This document shows, one piece after another, positions 56,510-64,000 of a DNA stretch of 64,000 bases. The notes beneath the pieces were generated by a model. That model saw only the letters and a program-made list of their open reading frames with translations, ran no database searches and was not told where the DNA came from. A program made the translations under genes and the position numbers. Origin of the DNA: Marinobacter algicola DG893 (GTDB taxonomy: Bacteria; Pseudomonadota; Gammaproteobacteria; Pseudomonadales; Oleiphilaceae); the NCBI RefSeq assembly GCF_000170835.1, contig NZ_ABCP01000007.1:62001-126000 (forward strand), read 5' to 3'. Within the stretch, counting starts at the first letter, position 1. Each line of letters starts with the position of its first letter.

Positions 56510-56513
56510 ATGA
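56328..56513 (+). CDS. Possible 61-aa leader ORF upstream of hydrolase gene
   Basis: An open frame of 61 codons starts 20 bases after the TATACT box and ends in TGA overlapping the hydrolase ATG by 4 bases. It has no recognisable domain and only a weak ribosome site. The coupling by ATGA overlap is the sole argument for translation, and it could be chance. Confidence 0.2.
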   Translation: MVISHDTCPYALFAKRLLALTERKNSNQCQYLRGQKSVQLNVPAPIKTNKRQASGAEGEQS

Positions 56514-57433
56514 AAGCGAGCCATGTACGAAAACTGATAAAACCGATCGATAGCGCTTACTCGGAGATGTTCTCAGGGCGAGTCTTCCGCGTCGGCACAG
56601 GCGCTGTTTCCGTCCGCAATCACAGCGGCAAGGCCGAACAGACCGTTATTGGCGTCCACGGATTTCTGGAAAATCACTGCTACTTCACCCAGGCCTACGA
56701 AGCACCAACCACCGAACTGATCCTGCTGACCTGCAGCAACTATCATATTCCCGTAAACGGCGTGACGCCCGAAGCACCGGATTGGGAGGTGCCGATCAAG
56801 CACCTCGACGGCACTATTGAGTACGACGCCTGCATACTCAATCAGGCGCTGGCGAATCTGCCCAGTACCGACAACATTCGCGTGCACGGCCATTCCCGTG
56901 GCGGAGCTGTCATCCTTGAGGCCATCAATCAATGGCCAGAACTGTATGAAAACGTGGAATTAGTGCTGGAAGCCCCCGTGCTGCCCCAGGGACGCCTTTC
57001 TGCACTGGTGACTGCGGTACTGGAGCCGGTGAGCCACGGCATGTGGCCCTGGCTGATTCGCCTGATAAACAGTGCGCCCTCCTCCGCCTACGGCCAAACC
57101 TTCTTCGGCAAGATGAACCCGCGCAAGAAGCAGCTGCTGGGCAAACTGTTTTCCGCCACCAAAGACCACCTGACCATTGTTCGCAACATAGAGAACCTGA
57201 TGGCCTGGATGGAGAGGACAGACACCAGTGTATACAGCAAGGTTCGTTACGGCACCTTCCTGATACCGGCTGTGGACCGAATACTGGATCGACAGGCCAT
57301 GCTGGCCAGTGCACGCCAAAGCCCAACCACCATGCGGATCGTCGAAACCGAGGCACCCAGCCACTTCATCACCCTCGACAGCAAGGAATGGGTGCCGGGA
57401 TTTGAGAGCCTGCCGGCGACAGCTCAGGGTTAG
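56510..57433 (+). CDS. Alpha/beta hydrolase fold protein
   Basis: A 307-residue soluble hydrolase. The oxyanion region is IGVHGFLE near residue 48, the nucleophile elbow GHSRGG near residue 128, and the likely catalytic His is in APSHFITL near residue 286. It could be an esterase or lipase; its neighbour is a wax ester synthase, divergently transcribed, which suggests but does not show a role in lipid turnover. GAAGGAG lies before the ATG. Confidence 0.78.
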   Translation: MKASHVRKLIKPIDSAYSEMFSGRVFRVGTGAVSVRNHSGKAEQTVIGVHGFLENHCYFTQAYEAPTTELILLTCSNYHIPVNGVTPEAPDWEVPIKHLDGTIEYDACILNQALANLPSTDNIRVHGHSRGGAVILEAINQWPELYENVELVLEAPVLPQGRLSALVTAVLEPVSHGMWPWLIRLINSAPSSAYGQTFFGKMNPRKKQLLGKLFSATKDHLTIVRNIENLMAWMERTDTSVYSKVRYGTFLIPAVDRILDRQAMLASARQSPTTMRIVETEAPSHFITLDSKEWVPGFESLPATAQG

Positions 57434-57506
57434 CACAGCTGCACTCAGGCCCCGGCTCCGCTAAACTGGCGCGCTTCTGTTGCAGGTCCAGTGGAGCCAC
57501 CCCCCT

Positions 57507-58256
57507 ATGTATCGTGAGCGCCTAGTCGCTACCCCAACCCATTCCGACAGCGCGCGCCGGTTGCAGCAATTGCTGCTGGACTACCACGACTTCCGCCAGC
57601 ACAAAGCCACCCACCCCCTGCTGGAACACACCTTCCGAATAGCGGACTGGCAGGCGGAACGCCTGAAAGCCACCCACGCGGACCTCTATCGACACCCTGG
57701 CTACCACACCGGCCTGGAATTTCTGCTGACGGACCTCTACGCTCCCGCCGGCATGACCCAACGCGACGACAACATCGACCGCGTATTCCCGAAGATGGTG
57801 AAGTGGCTCCCGGACAACCTGCTGGACACCTTCGCCGGGCTGGTGGAGTTGAACCTGATTACCCAACGGCTGGACCTGGAGCTGGCCGAACTCTGCCATT
57901 CAAACGGCCTTTCGCCCAGCGAACTTTCCAGTGATGCCTACTGCGAGATCTTTCGCCGCAGCCAGAAACTGGAACAGCGCGAACGACAGATTACCCTGGT
58001 GGCTGAAGTGGGGCATCAGCTCGATCGCTATGTGCGCAACCGCACCCTTGGCTGGCTGCTATCAATGAGCCGGGCACCCGCTGAAATGGCGAACCTAAGC
58101 GACCTGCACAGCTTCCTCCACCGGGGCTATTCCGCGTTCCGTAAAATGGACGATGTAGACCTGCTGATTGACCGGCTGGTCACACGGGAGAAGCGGGTCA
58201 TGAAGAACATCCAGGACGGCCACCCGAAACCGTTTGATCTGCCGAGTGACCTTTAA
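57507..58256 (+). CDS. FFLEELY-motif family protein
   Basis: A 249-residue soluble helical protein. The family is named for a motif that appears here as EFLLTDLYAP near residue 71, followed by MTQRDDNI. Its function is unknown. It is common in Marinobacter, Pseudomonas and relatives. The ATG at 57507 (MYRERLV) has GGAG upstream and fits the family start; an earlier TTG-type start at 57480 is less likely. Confidence 0.75.
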   Translation: MYRERLVATPTHSDSARRLQQLLLDYHDFRQHKATHPLLEHTFRIADWQAERLKATHADLYRHPGYHTGLEFLLTDLYAPAGMTQRDDNIDRVFPKMVKWLPDNLLDTFAGLVELNLITQRLDLELAELCHSNGLSPSELSSDAYCEIFRRSQKLEQRERQITLVAEVGHQLDRYVRNRTLGWLLSMSRAPAEMANLSDLHSFLHRGYSAFRKMDDVDLLIDRLVTREKRVMKNIQDGHPKPFDLPSDL

Positions 58257-58270
58257 CGGCAGAGGGGAAC

Positions 58271-58549
58271 TCAGGCCTTCAGGATCTGGTCAAGCTGGGA
58301 GTGGATTTCCTGCTCAATCCGCGATTTGAACGGCCGCAGCATCATGCCCAGTTCCAGATGAACATGGAGATTGCTGTCGGTGATTTCTAACTGGCCTTTT
58401 ACGCCGCTGCGCTTGAATTTGAGGTGATCCCCTTCCCACTGATAGTTCACATCAAACTGCTTTGACAGATCCTCAGCCAGGGTTTCGGCCGCTTGACGGG
58501 CGTGCTCTTTGTCGAGGGAATGAGTACGGCGTACATCAATTGTTGACAT
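58271..58549 (-). CDS. Polyhydroxyalkanoic acid system family protein
   Basis: A 92-residue small protein of the family found at PHA granule loci and beside ubiE in many Gammaproteobacteria. The pattern MSTIDVRRTHSLDKEHARQAAE, then YQWEGDHLKFKRSGVKGQL and LELGMMLRPFKSRIEQEI fits well. Its exact role is unknown. The ATG at 58549 is chosen; a much longer frame that extends back across ubiE on the opposite strand is not credible. Confidence 0.82.
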   Translation of the reverse strand: MSTIDVRRTHSLDKEHARQAAETLAEDLSKQFDVNYQWEGDHLKFKRSGVKGQLEITDSNLHVHLELGMMLRPFKSRIEQEIHSQLDQILKA

Positions 58550-58663
58550 GAAACGGATATCTCCAGGATTTCGGACGCGATTTATAGTGTAAGTCGGCAT
58601 TAAACTTGTAGCCACCCCCGCAAGCGTTAGAATACGGGGTTCAGATTCTGACAGGACAGGCCC

Positions 58664-59455
58664 ATGAGCGAGCAACAACCGTCTATCGACCAGCCGCAGG
58701 CGGAAGCACCTAAAGACGACGTTACCCATTTTGGCTTTCGCAACGTGCCGAAAAGCCAGAAAGCGGGACAGGTCGCTGAAGTGTTCCATTCCGTGGCCGG
58801 CAAGTACGACCTGATGAACGACCTCATGTCCATGGGAATCCACCGCCTCTGGAAGCGCTTCACCATTGAGCTTTCCGGCGTGCGCAAGGGGCACCAGGTG
58901 CTGGATATTGCCGGTGGTACCGGCGATCTGACCATGAAGTTCTCCGACCTGGTCGGCCCAACTGGCAAGGTTGTGCTGGCCGACATCAATGCGTCCATGC
59001 TGCAGGTTGGGCGGGGTCGGCTGATGGACCGTGGCTACGCTGGCAACATCGAATACGTTCAGGCGGACGCCGAACACCTGCCGTTCCCGGACAACAGCTT
59101 TAACGCTGTGAGCATTGCCTTTGGCCTGCGTAACGTCACCGACAAGGACCAAGCCCTGCGGGATATGACCCGGGTACTGAAACCCGGTGGCAAGGTGATG
59201 GTGCTGGAGTTTTCCAAGCCGAAGAACCCTCTGCTCAGCAAAGCCTATGACGTGTATTCGTTCAATGCGCTGCCGCTGATGGGCCAGTTGATTGCCGGCG
59301 ACTCCAACAGCTATCAATACCTGGCCGAGTCCATCCGCATGCATCCGGACCAGGATACACTCAAGACGATGATGGAAGAGGCCGGCCTGGTGAACTGCAA
59401 GTACTACAACATGACCGGCGGCGTGGTCGCCCTGCATGTGGGAATCAAGCCCTGA
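58664..59455 (+). CDS. ubiE: Demethylmenaquinone/ubiquinone C-methyltransferase
   Basis: A 263-residue SAM-dependent methyltransferase of ubiquinone and menaquinone synthesis. [18 protein letters not shown] and the SAM-binding [11 protein letters not shown] near residue 85 are UbiE signatures, followed by DADHLPFPDN-like and FGLRNVTDK motifs. It is first of an operon ubiE-ubiJ-ubiB; its stop overlaps the ubiJ ATG by one base (TGATG). Confidence 0.97.
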   Translation: MSEQQPSIDQPQAEAPKDDVTHFGFRNVPKSQKAGQVAEVFHSVAGKYDLMNDLMSMGIHRLWKRFTIELSGVRKGHQVLDIAGGTGDLTMKFSDLVGPTGKVVLADINASMLQVGRGRLMDRGYAGNIEYVQADAEHLPFPDNSFNAVSIAFGLRNVTDKDQALRDMTRVLKPGGKVMVLEFSKPKNPLLSKAYDVYSFNALPLMGQLIAGDSNSYQYLAESIRMHPDQDTLKTMMEEAGLVNCKYYNMTGGVVALHVGIKP

Positions 59456-60093
59456 TGTTTCCTGGCCCGACCCTGTTGTCCGCCGCTACCTCTATCATTG
59501 AGAGCGCGCTCAACCGAGCGCTGGCGCTGGACCCCGCTGGCAAGCGGGCGCTGATGTCAGCGCTTACGGGGCCGGTACAGTTTTCGTTGGACGGGCTCGG
59601 CCTCACACTGACGCTGCAACAGACGGGAGATCGCGTTCAGGTTGCCAGCCAGCCCTTGGAAACCCCGGCTCTGATCCTGTCCGGCCGCCCCATGGCATTT
59701 GCCGCACTGGCCACCGGCGATAACGGGGTTTTCAGCGAGGGCCGCATTGATGTGACTGGCGATACCGCCCTGGCGCACCAGTTCCAGCGCGCCATCGACC
59801 AACTCAACCCCGACTGGGAAGCCGCCATGGCCGGGTATATGGGTGATGTGCCGGCACACTTTATCGGCCAGCGCGTTCGCGGGGCTGTTCGCTGGAGCCG
59901 ACAGGCGTTTACGTCCCTGAACGCCAATATTGAAGAATACATTCATGAAGAAAGCCGAAGCCTGCCCGGGCGCCGGGAGCTGGAAGCCACGTTTACCGAT
60001 ATCGACCGGCTGAACCTGCAGACCGAACGCCTGGAAGCCAGGATCACGCGGCTGGAGCACCCAAGAGAACAAAACCAAACGGAGACGCCGTGA
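59455..60093 (+). CDS. ubiJ: Ubiquinone biosynthesis accessory factor UbiJ
   Basis: A 212-residue lipid-binding accessory protein with an N-terminal SCP2 sterol-carrier domain (about residues 20-115) and a C-terminal coiled coil ([24 protein letters not shown]). UbiJ works with UbiK and the soluble Ubi complex in aerobic ubiquinone synthesis. It overlaps ubiE by 1 bp and ubiB by 4 bp. Confidence 0.92.
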   Translation: MFPGPTLLSAATSIIESALNRALALDPAGKRALMSALTGPVQFSLDGLGLTLTLQQTGDRVQVASQPLETPALILSGRPMAFAALATGDNGVFSEGRIDVTGDTALAHQFQRAIDQLNPDWEAAMAGYMGDVPAHFIGQRVRGAVRWSRQAFTSLNANIEEYIHEESRSLPGRRELEATFTDIDRLNLQTERLEARITRLEHPREQNQTETP

Positions 60094-61739
60094 CGCGCCT
60101 GCAACGCCTGTTCCGCATTGCCTGGGTTTTCTGCCGTTACCGGTTGGACACCTTTCTACCGCTGGCGGAGCTGCCTGTTCCGCTGAAGGTTTTTTTCCTG
60201 TTGGCTCCCTGGCACCTGTTCCCGAAACCCAAGCTGGACCGGGGCGACCGTCTACGCCTCGCGTTTGAAGAGCTGGGGCCGGTATTCGTCAAATTCGGCC
60301 AGATCCTGTCAACACGACGGGACTTGCTGCCCGACGACATGGCGCTTTCCCTCAAACACCTGCAGGACCGGGTACCGCCTTTTCCCGGCCACGTCGCCCA
60401 GGGCATTATCGAAAAATCCCTCGGTGCGCCGGTATCGGAGCTGTTTGCGGAGTTTTCCCGCGAGCCCATGGCCTCTGCCTCAGTCGCCCAGGTGCATGCC
60501 GCCACGCTTCTCGACGGCCGGGAAGTCGTGGTCAAGGTCATCCGCCCCGACATTGAACGGGTGATCCGCCAGGACCTGGCATTGATGTACATGATGGCTG
60601 GTCTGCTGGAACGCTACTGGTCCGAAGGCCGTCGGCTGCACCCGGTGGAAGTGGTGGCGGACTACGATTCCACCATCCATGACGAACTCGACCAGCAGCG
60701 CGAAGCCGCCAACGCCAGCCAGCTGCGCCGTAATTTCGAGAACTCATCGCTGATTTACATTCCTTCCATCGACTGGGATTACACCCGCAAGTCGGTGCTG
60801 GTGATGGAGCGTATCCACGGCATTCCCATCGCCGATATTCCGGCACTGCGAGAAGCCGGCGTTGACCTGAAAGTACTGGCGGAAAAAGGGGTGGAAATCT
60901 TCTTCACCCAGGTTTTCCGCGACAGCTTCTTCCACGCCGACATGCACCCTGGCAATATTTTTGTGGATGTCAGCAACCCCGCCGACCCGAAATACATCGC
61001 CATCGATTTCGGCATCGTCGGCACCCTTGCACCGGATGACCAAAGCTACCTTGCCCGCAATTTGCTGGCATTTTTCCGCCGCGACTACCGCCAGGTGGCG
61101 GAGCTGCATATCCAGTCCGGCTGGGTGCCACCGGATACCCGCGTCAATGAATTTGAGGCGGCCATACGCACCGTTTGCGAGCCGATTTTCGAGAAACCAC
61201 TGAAAGACATCTCCTTTGGTCACTTCCTGCTACGACTGTTCCAGACGGCGCGGCGCTTCAACATGGAGGTGCAACCGCAATTGGTGCTACTGCAGAAAAC
61301 CCTGCTGAACGTGGAAGGCCTCGGGCGCCAGCTTTACCCGGACCTGGACCTGTGGAGTACCGCCCAGCCCTTCCTGGAAGCCTGGATGCGCAAACGCATC
61401 GGCCCGTCCGGTCTGATCAAATCCTTGCAGTCCCATTTGCCTGCCTGGCTGGAACAGTCGCCGGAAATGCCACAACTGGTACACGACGCGCTGGTGCAGT
61501 TACGCAACACGGGCTCCAACGACCACCCCAGTCGCGCTACACTGGAGCTTATTCGCGAAAGCCGTGCCCGGGCTGACCGGCGCTGGCGACGAGGAATGGC
61601 CGCAGTCGCCCTGGCTGGTGTGGCCTGGCTGAGCCTCGACCACGACCTTGCCACCATCGCGCAGACCATGCCCGTTCATGGCTGGGCTTTACTGGCCGTG
61701 GCGGCCTGGCTGGTTGTTGGCCGTGAACGAAAAAACTGA
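60090..61739 (+). CDS. ubiB: Ubiquinone biosynthesis regulatory kinase UbiB
   Basis: A 549-residue atypical ABC1/ADCK kinase-like ATPase that supports ubiquinone synthesis at the membrane. The KxGQ motif is in [15 protein letters not shown], the Ala-rich loop in [11 protein letters not shown], and the metal/catalytic region in [12 protein letters not shown] and AIDFGIVG. Two C-terminal membrane segments (about residues 500-520 and 525-545) anchor it. The start is GTG, overlapping the ubiJ stop by 4 bp. Confidence 0.96.
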   Translation: MTRLQRLFRIAWVFCRYRLDTFLPLAELPVPLKVFFLLAPWHLFPKPKLDRGDRLRLAFEELGPVFVKFGQILSTRRDLLPDDMALSLKHLQDRVPPFPGHVAQGIIEKSLGAPVSELFAEFSREPMASASVAQVHAATLLDGREVVVKVIRPDIERVIRQDLALMYMMAGLLERYWSEGRRLHPVEVVADYDSTIHDELDQQREAANASQLRRNFENSSLIYIPSIDWDYTRKSVLVMERIHGIPIADIPALREAGVDLKVLAEKGVEIFFTQVFRDSFFHADMHPGNIFVDVSNPADPKYIAIDFGIVGTLAPDDQSYLARNLLAFFRRDYRQVAELHIQSGWVPPDTRVNEFEAAIRTVCEPIFEKPLKDISFGHFLLRLFQTARRFNMEVQPQLVLLQKTLLNVEGLGRQLYPDLDLWSTAQPFLEAWMRKRIGPSGLIKSLQSHLPAWLEQSPEMPQLVHDALVQLRNTGSNDHPSRATLELIRESRARADRRWRRGMAAVALAGVAWLSLDHDLATIAQTMPVHGWALLAVAAWLVVGRERKN

Positions 61740-61753
61740 CGGAAGTCATCTAA

Positions 61754-62191
61754 ATGCAAGAATCAAACGCTAGAGTCGGGGCGCCTGACTGGTTAGAGGA
61801 AATCCGCTGGAATGCGGATGGGCTGGTACCGGCCATTGCCCAGGACGCTGTTACCGGCGACATCCTGATGATGGCCTGGATGAACGCAGAGTCGCTCAGG
61901 CTGACCGCCGAAGAAGGCCAGGCCGTATATTGGTCCCGTTCCCGCGGCAAGTTGTGGCGCAAAGGGGAAACCTCCGGCCACCAACAGGTGATCTCGGAAA
62001 TCCGGCTGGACTGCGATGAAGACGTGATTCTTCTGAAGGTCGAGCAGAAAGGCGGTATTGCCTGCCACACCGGGCGGCGAAGTTGCTTCTATCGTCGGTT
62101 GGAAGGCGGGCAATGGGCGAGTGTCGACCCGGTTCTACGGAACCCCGAGGCTATTTACGGCAAGAAACAGGGAGGTAGCAACCATGAGTGA
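61754..62191 (+). CDS. hisI: Phosphoribosyl-AMP cyclohydrolase
   Basis: A 145-residue zinc enzyme that opens the ring of phosphoribosyl-AMP, the third step of histidine synthesis. [18 protein letters not shown] and the metal-binding [29 protein letters not shown] are diagnostic. It is separate from hisE here rather than fused, as in Pseudomonas, and overlaps hisE by 8 bp. Confidence 0.96.
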   Translation: MQESNARVGAPDWLEEIRWNADGLVPAIAQDAVTGDILMMAWMNAESLRLTAEEGQAVYWSRSRGKLWRKGETSGHQQVISEIRLDCDEDVILLKVEQKGGIACHTGRRSCFYRRLEGGQWASVDPVLRNPEAIYGKKQGGSNHE

Positions 62192-62513
62192 CGTTCTCGA
62201 GCAACTGGCTCAGGTGCTGGAAGCCCGCAAGGAGGCAGACCCGGAGACATCCTATGTCGCCAGCCTGCATCAGAAAGGGCTCAACAAGATCCTGGAAAAG
62301 GTAGGGGAAGAGTGCACCGAGACATTGTTGGCCGCCAAGGACGCGGAGCACTCGGGCGAAACCCGGGACGTGGTTTATGAAACCGCCGACCTCTGGTTCC
62401 ACAGCATGGTGATGCTGTCCCGGCTAGGCCTTGGCCCCAAGGACGTCATCGACGAACTCGCCAGCCGATTTGATCTGTCTGGCCTTGAAGAGAAAGCCTC
62501 CCGGGATCAGTAA
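62184..62513 (+). CDS. hisE: Phosphoribosyl-ATP pyrophosphatase
   Basis: A 109-residue all-alpha pyrophosphohydrolase catalysing the second step of histidine synthesis. [19 protein letters not shown] is the MazG/HisE metal-binding pattern, and [13 protein letters not shown] follows. The ATG at 62184 has GGGAGG upstream and overlaps the hisI end. Confidence 0.95.
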   Translation: MSDVLEQLAQVLEARKEADPETSYVASLHQKGLNKILEKVGEECTETLLAAKDAEHSGETRDVVYETADLWFHSMVMLSRLGLGPKDVIDELASRFDLSGLEEKASRDQ

Positions 62514-62601
62514 GCCGGGCAGCCCCGAAGAGGGTTTCCGGAAGCCCCCCGAAGTGGCGTACAATCAAACGTAACAGAAATCTTAAGACGAGGGTCCCGG
62601 C

Positions 62602-62838
62602 ATGGGCATCAGTATCTGGCAACTCCTAATCGTACTTGGCATTGTTATCCTGTTGTTCGGAACCAAAAAGCTCCGCAACATCGGCGGGGATCTGGGCGGT
62701 GCCATTCGTGGGTTCAAGAAATCCATGAACGAAGACGACAAGAAGGACGATGACCCGGACGCCATTGCAGACGATGCCGACGCGAAGGCTCATGAAGCCC
62801 GCGCCGAAGAAAAGCCACGGGACAAGTCCCACAGCTGA
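62602..62838 (+). CDS. tatA: Sec-independent translocase subunit TatA
   Basis: A 78-residue pore-forming Tat subunit. An N-terminal membrane helix ([20 protein letters not shown]) leads into an amphipathic helix with the conserved Phe-Gly hinge, then a charged tail. It begins an operon tatA-tatB-tatC. GAGGG lies upstream of the ATG. Confidence 0.95.
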   Translation: MGISIWQLLIVLGIVILLFGTKKLRNIGGDLGGAIRGFKKSMNEDDKKDDDPDAIADDADAKAHEARAEEKPRDKSHS

Positions 62839-62848
62839 GACGGGCTGA

Positions 62849-63364
62849 ATGTTTGATATCGGCTTTGTCGAGCTGCTGATCTGCGGCGTCATTGCGTTAC
62901 TGGTTCTCGGCCCCGAGAGGCTGCCTACTGCGGCCCGGGCGGCCGGGCGCTGGATCGGTGGTGCCCGCCGCATGGTCAGCCAGTTCTCCTCGGAGCTCGA
63001 CCGTCAGCTCAAGGCGGAAGAGCTTCGCGAAGAACTGCGCAAAGCCGGCGACGTCGGCCTGGAGGATGTCCAGAAGTCCGTGCGCGGCGCTCTGGACGAG
63101 GCCAAGAAATACGAGCACATGGTTCTGTCCGACGACGAAAAGCCCAAACACCGGCCCGCGCCTGCGACCCGGCGGATTGCCACACAGTCAGAGCCCGAGC
63201 CAGAACCCATGTTGGACCCGGAGGAAGACCCAACCTCGGCCAACGGCTCCGGGCATGCCTCTCTGGACCCTGAAGATCCGCCGCGAGAGGATGACCGCGC
63301 GCACGCCCCTTCGGCCGATAGCACCCCGAAAAAACAGGAAAGCACGCCGGATAACCGTTCATGA
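62849..63364 (+). CDS. tatB: Sec-independent translocase subunit TatB
   Basis: A 171-residue Tat receptor subunit. It has the N-terminal helix MFDIGFVELLICGVIALLVLG with Glu at residue 8, the PERLP hinge, a long amphipathic helix (about residues 30-95) and an acidic, proline-rich tail that varies between species. It begins 10 bp after tatA and overlaps tatC by 4 bp. Confidence 0.94.
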   Translation: MFDIGFVELLICGVIALLVLGPERLPTAARAAGRWIGGARRMVSQFSSELDRQLKAEELREELRKAGDVGLEDVQKSVRGALDEAKKYEHMVLSDDEKPKHRPAPATRRIATQSEPEPEPMLDPEEDPTSANGSGHASLDPEDPPREDDRAHAPSADSTPKKQESTPDNRS

Positions 63365-64000
63365 CCACCCAGCCTGACGGCAAAAACGCCCATCGTCCCG
63401 AAGATATCCAGCCAGAAATGCCGCTGGTGGAACACTTGCTGGAGCTGCGCAACCGCCTGTTGAAAATGGTGTTGGCGGTAATCATCTGTTTTGCCGCCAT
63501 CTACCCGTTTGCCAATGAACTCTACCTGCTGATATCGCAACCCTTGCGGGACCTGCTGCCAGTCGGCCAGACCATGATCGCAACAGACATCACCTCGCCG
63601 TTCTTCGCGCCATTGAAACTGGCCCTGGTACTAGCCGTGTTCGTGGCCATTCCGGTGATCCTCTATCAGCTCTGGAGTTTTATTGCGCCGGGCCTGTATG
63701 CCCATGAGAAGAAACTGGCGTTCCCCTTGCTGTTTACGTCGGTCGTCCTGTTCTACCTGGGGGCGGCATTTGCTTACTACGTGGTGTTCCCTCTGGTGTT
63801 CGGATTCTTCACCGCCATCGGCCCGGAAGGCATTGTTGAGTTGCCGGATATCAGCAGCTACCTCAATTTCGTACTGAAGATGTTCTTTGCCTTCGGGGTT
63901 GCCTTCGAAATTCCCATCGCCACCATACTGCTGATTCTCACCGGTGCCACCACGCCCGAGGACCTCGCTGCAAAACGCCCGTACATCGTGGTGGGCTGCT
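63361..64000 (+). CDS. tatC: Sec-independent translocase subunit TatC, 5' part
   Basis: The first 213 codons of TatC, which runs past the window. MPLVEHLLELRNRLLK is the conserved N-terminal cytoplasmic motif that binds the twin-arginine signal, and ILYQLWSFIAPGLYAHEKK gives the first periplasmic-to-cytoplasmic turn. Four of the usual six membrane segments are seen. The ATG overlaps the tatB stop (ATGA). Confidence 0.95.
   Translation, partial: MTTQPDGKNAHRPEDIQPEMPLVEHLLELRNRLLKMVLAVIICFAAIYPFANELYLLISQPLRDLLPVGQTMIATDITSPFFAPLKLALVLAVFVAIPVILYQLWSFIAPGLYAHEKKLAFPLLFTSVVLFYLGAAFAYYVVFPLVFGFFTAIGPEGIVELPDISSYLNFVLKMFFAFGVAFEIPIATILLILTGATTPEDLAAKRPYIVVGC

Noticed and set aside
58550..59437. 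Long minus-strand extension of the PHA-system gene across ubiE
   Set aside because: ubiE on the plus strand is unmistakable, and the family start of the PHA protein is at 58549.

Overview
The window reads as a chromosomal segment of a marine gammaproteobacterium, most likely Marinobacter or a close relative. This is inferred from a wax ester synthase/DGAT gene, an FFLEELY-type protein, the ubiE-ubiJ-ubiB-hisI-hisE-tatABC block, and a quinoprotein alcohol-oxidation locus arranged like that of Pseudomonas. No 16S rRNA or tRNA gene was seen, so the genus is an inference.

Positions 1-4950 are accessory DNA. They hold the right part of an IS3-family element whose last base forms the A of the next ATG, a two-membrane-segment protein of unknown function, a decayed second copy of the same IS end, a complete IS3-family element (2672-3909, 3-bp TCT duplication) that splits a four-membrane-segment protein gene, and a small toxin-antitoxin-like pair.

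Positions 5000-21050 are mostly metabolic and housekeeping: MgtC-like and ExoD-like membrane proteins, a lipoprotein, an unusual three-gene operon (ATP-grasp ligase, protein with a papain-like C/H/N signature, ThDP acetolactate-synthase-like enzyme), mqo with its terminator, a Ca2+/Na+ antiporter, msrB/msrA, chrA, a metallophosphoesterase, a CDP-archaeol-synthase-like protein and fumC.

Positions 21085-54589 form a large quinoprotein alcohol-oxidation locus. On the minus strand lie exaC, pqqABCDE, a pqqH-like peptidase, ercA and ercS, in the order known from P. aeruginosa. Beyond a TetR-controlled RND efflux operon comes a PQQ alcohol dehydrogenase. Its active site carries the Asp-X-Asp pattern of lanthanide-dependent enzymes. 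Beside it are a cytochrome c and a XoxJ/PedG-like periplasmic protein, divergent from pedA1-A2-B-C, the ABC system that P. putida needs for rare-earth-dependent growth. A Tle1-like lipase and DUF2931 lipoprotein pair has been inserted next. Then come an SsuABC-type importer of unknown substrate, an AgmR/ErbR-type response regulator, a NahK-like hybrid kinase, a NosP-like FIST protein and a porin. Together they would take up alcohol and metal, oxidise alcohol to aldehyde to acid in or from the periplasm, make the cofactor, and control the genes through two related soluble kinases.

Positions 54772-64000 return to core functions: wax ester synthase, an alpha/beta hydrolase behind an inverted-repeat promoter, an FFLEELY protein, a PHA-system protein, ubiquinone biosynthesis, the last two-domain step pair of early histidine synthesis, and Tat export genes. 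tatC runs off the end.
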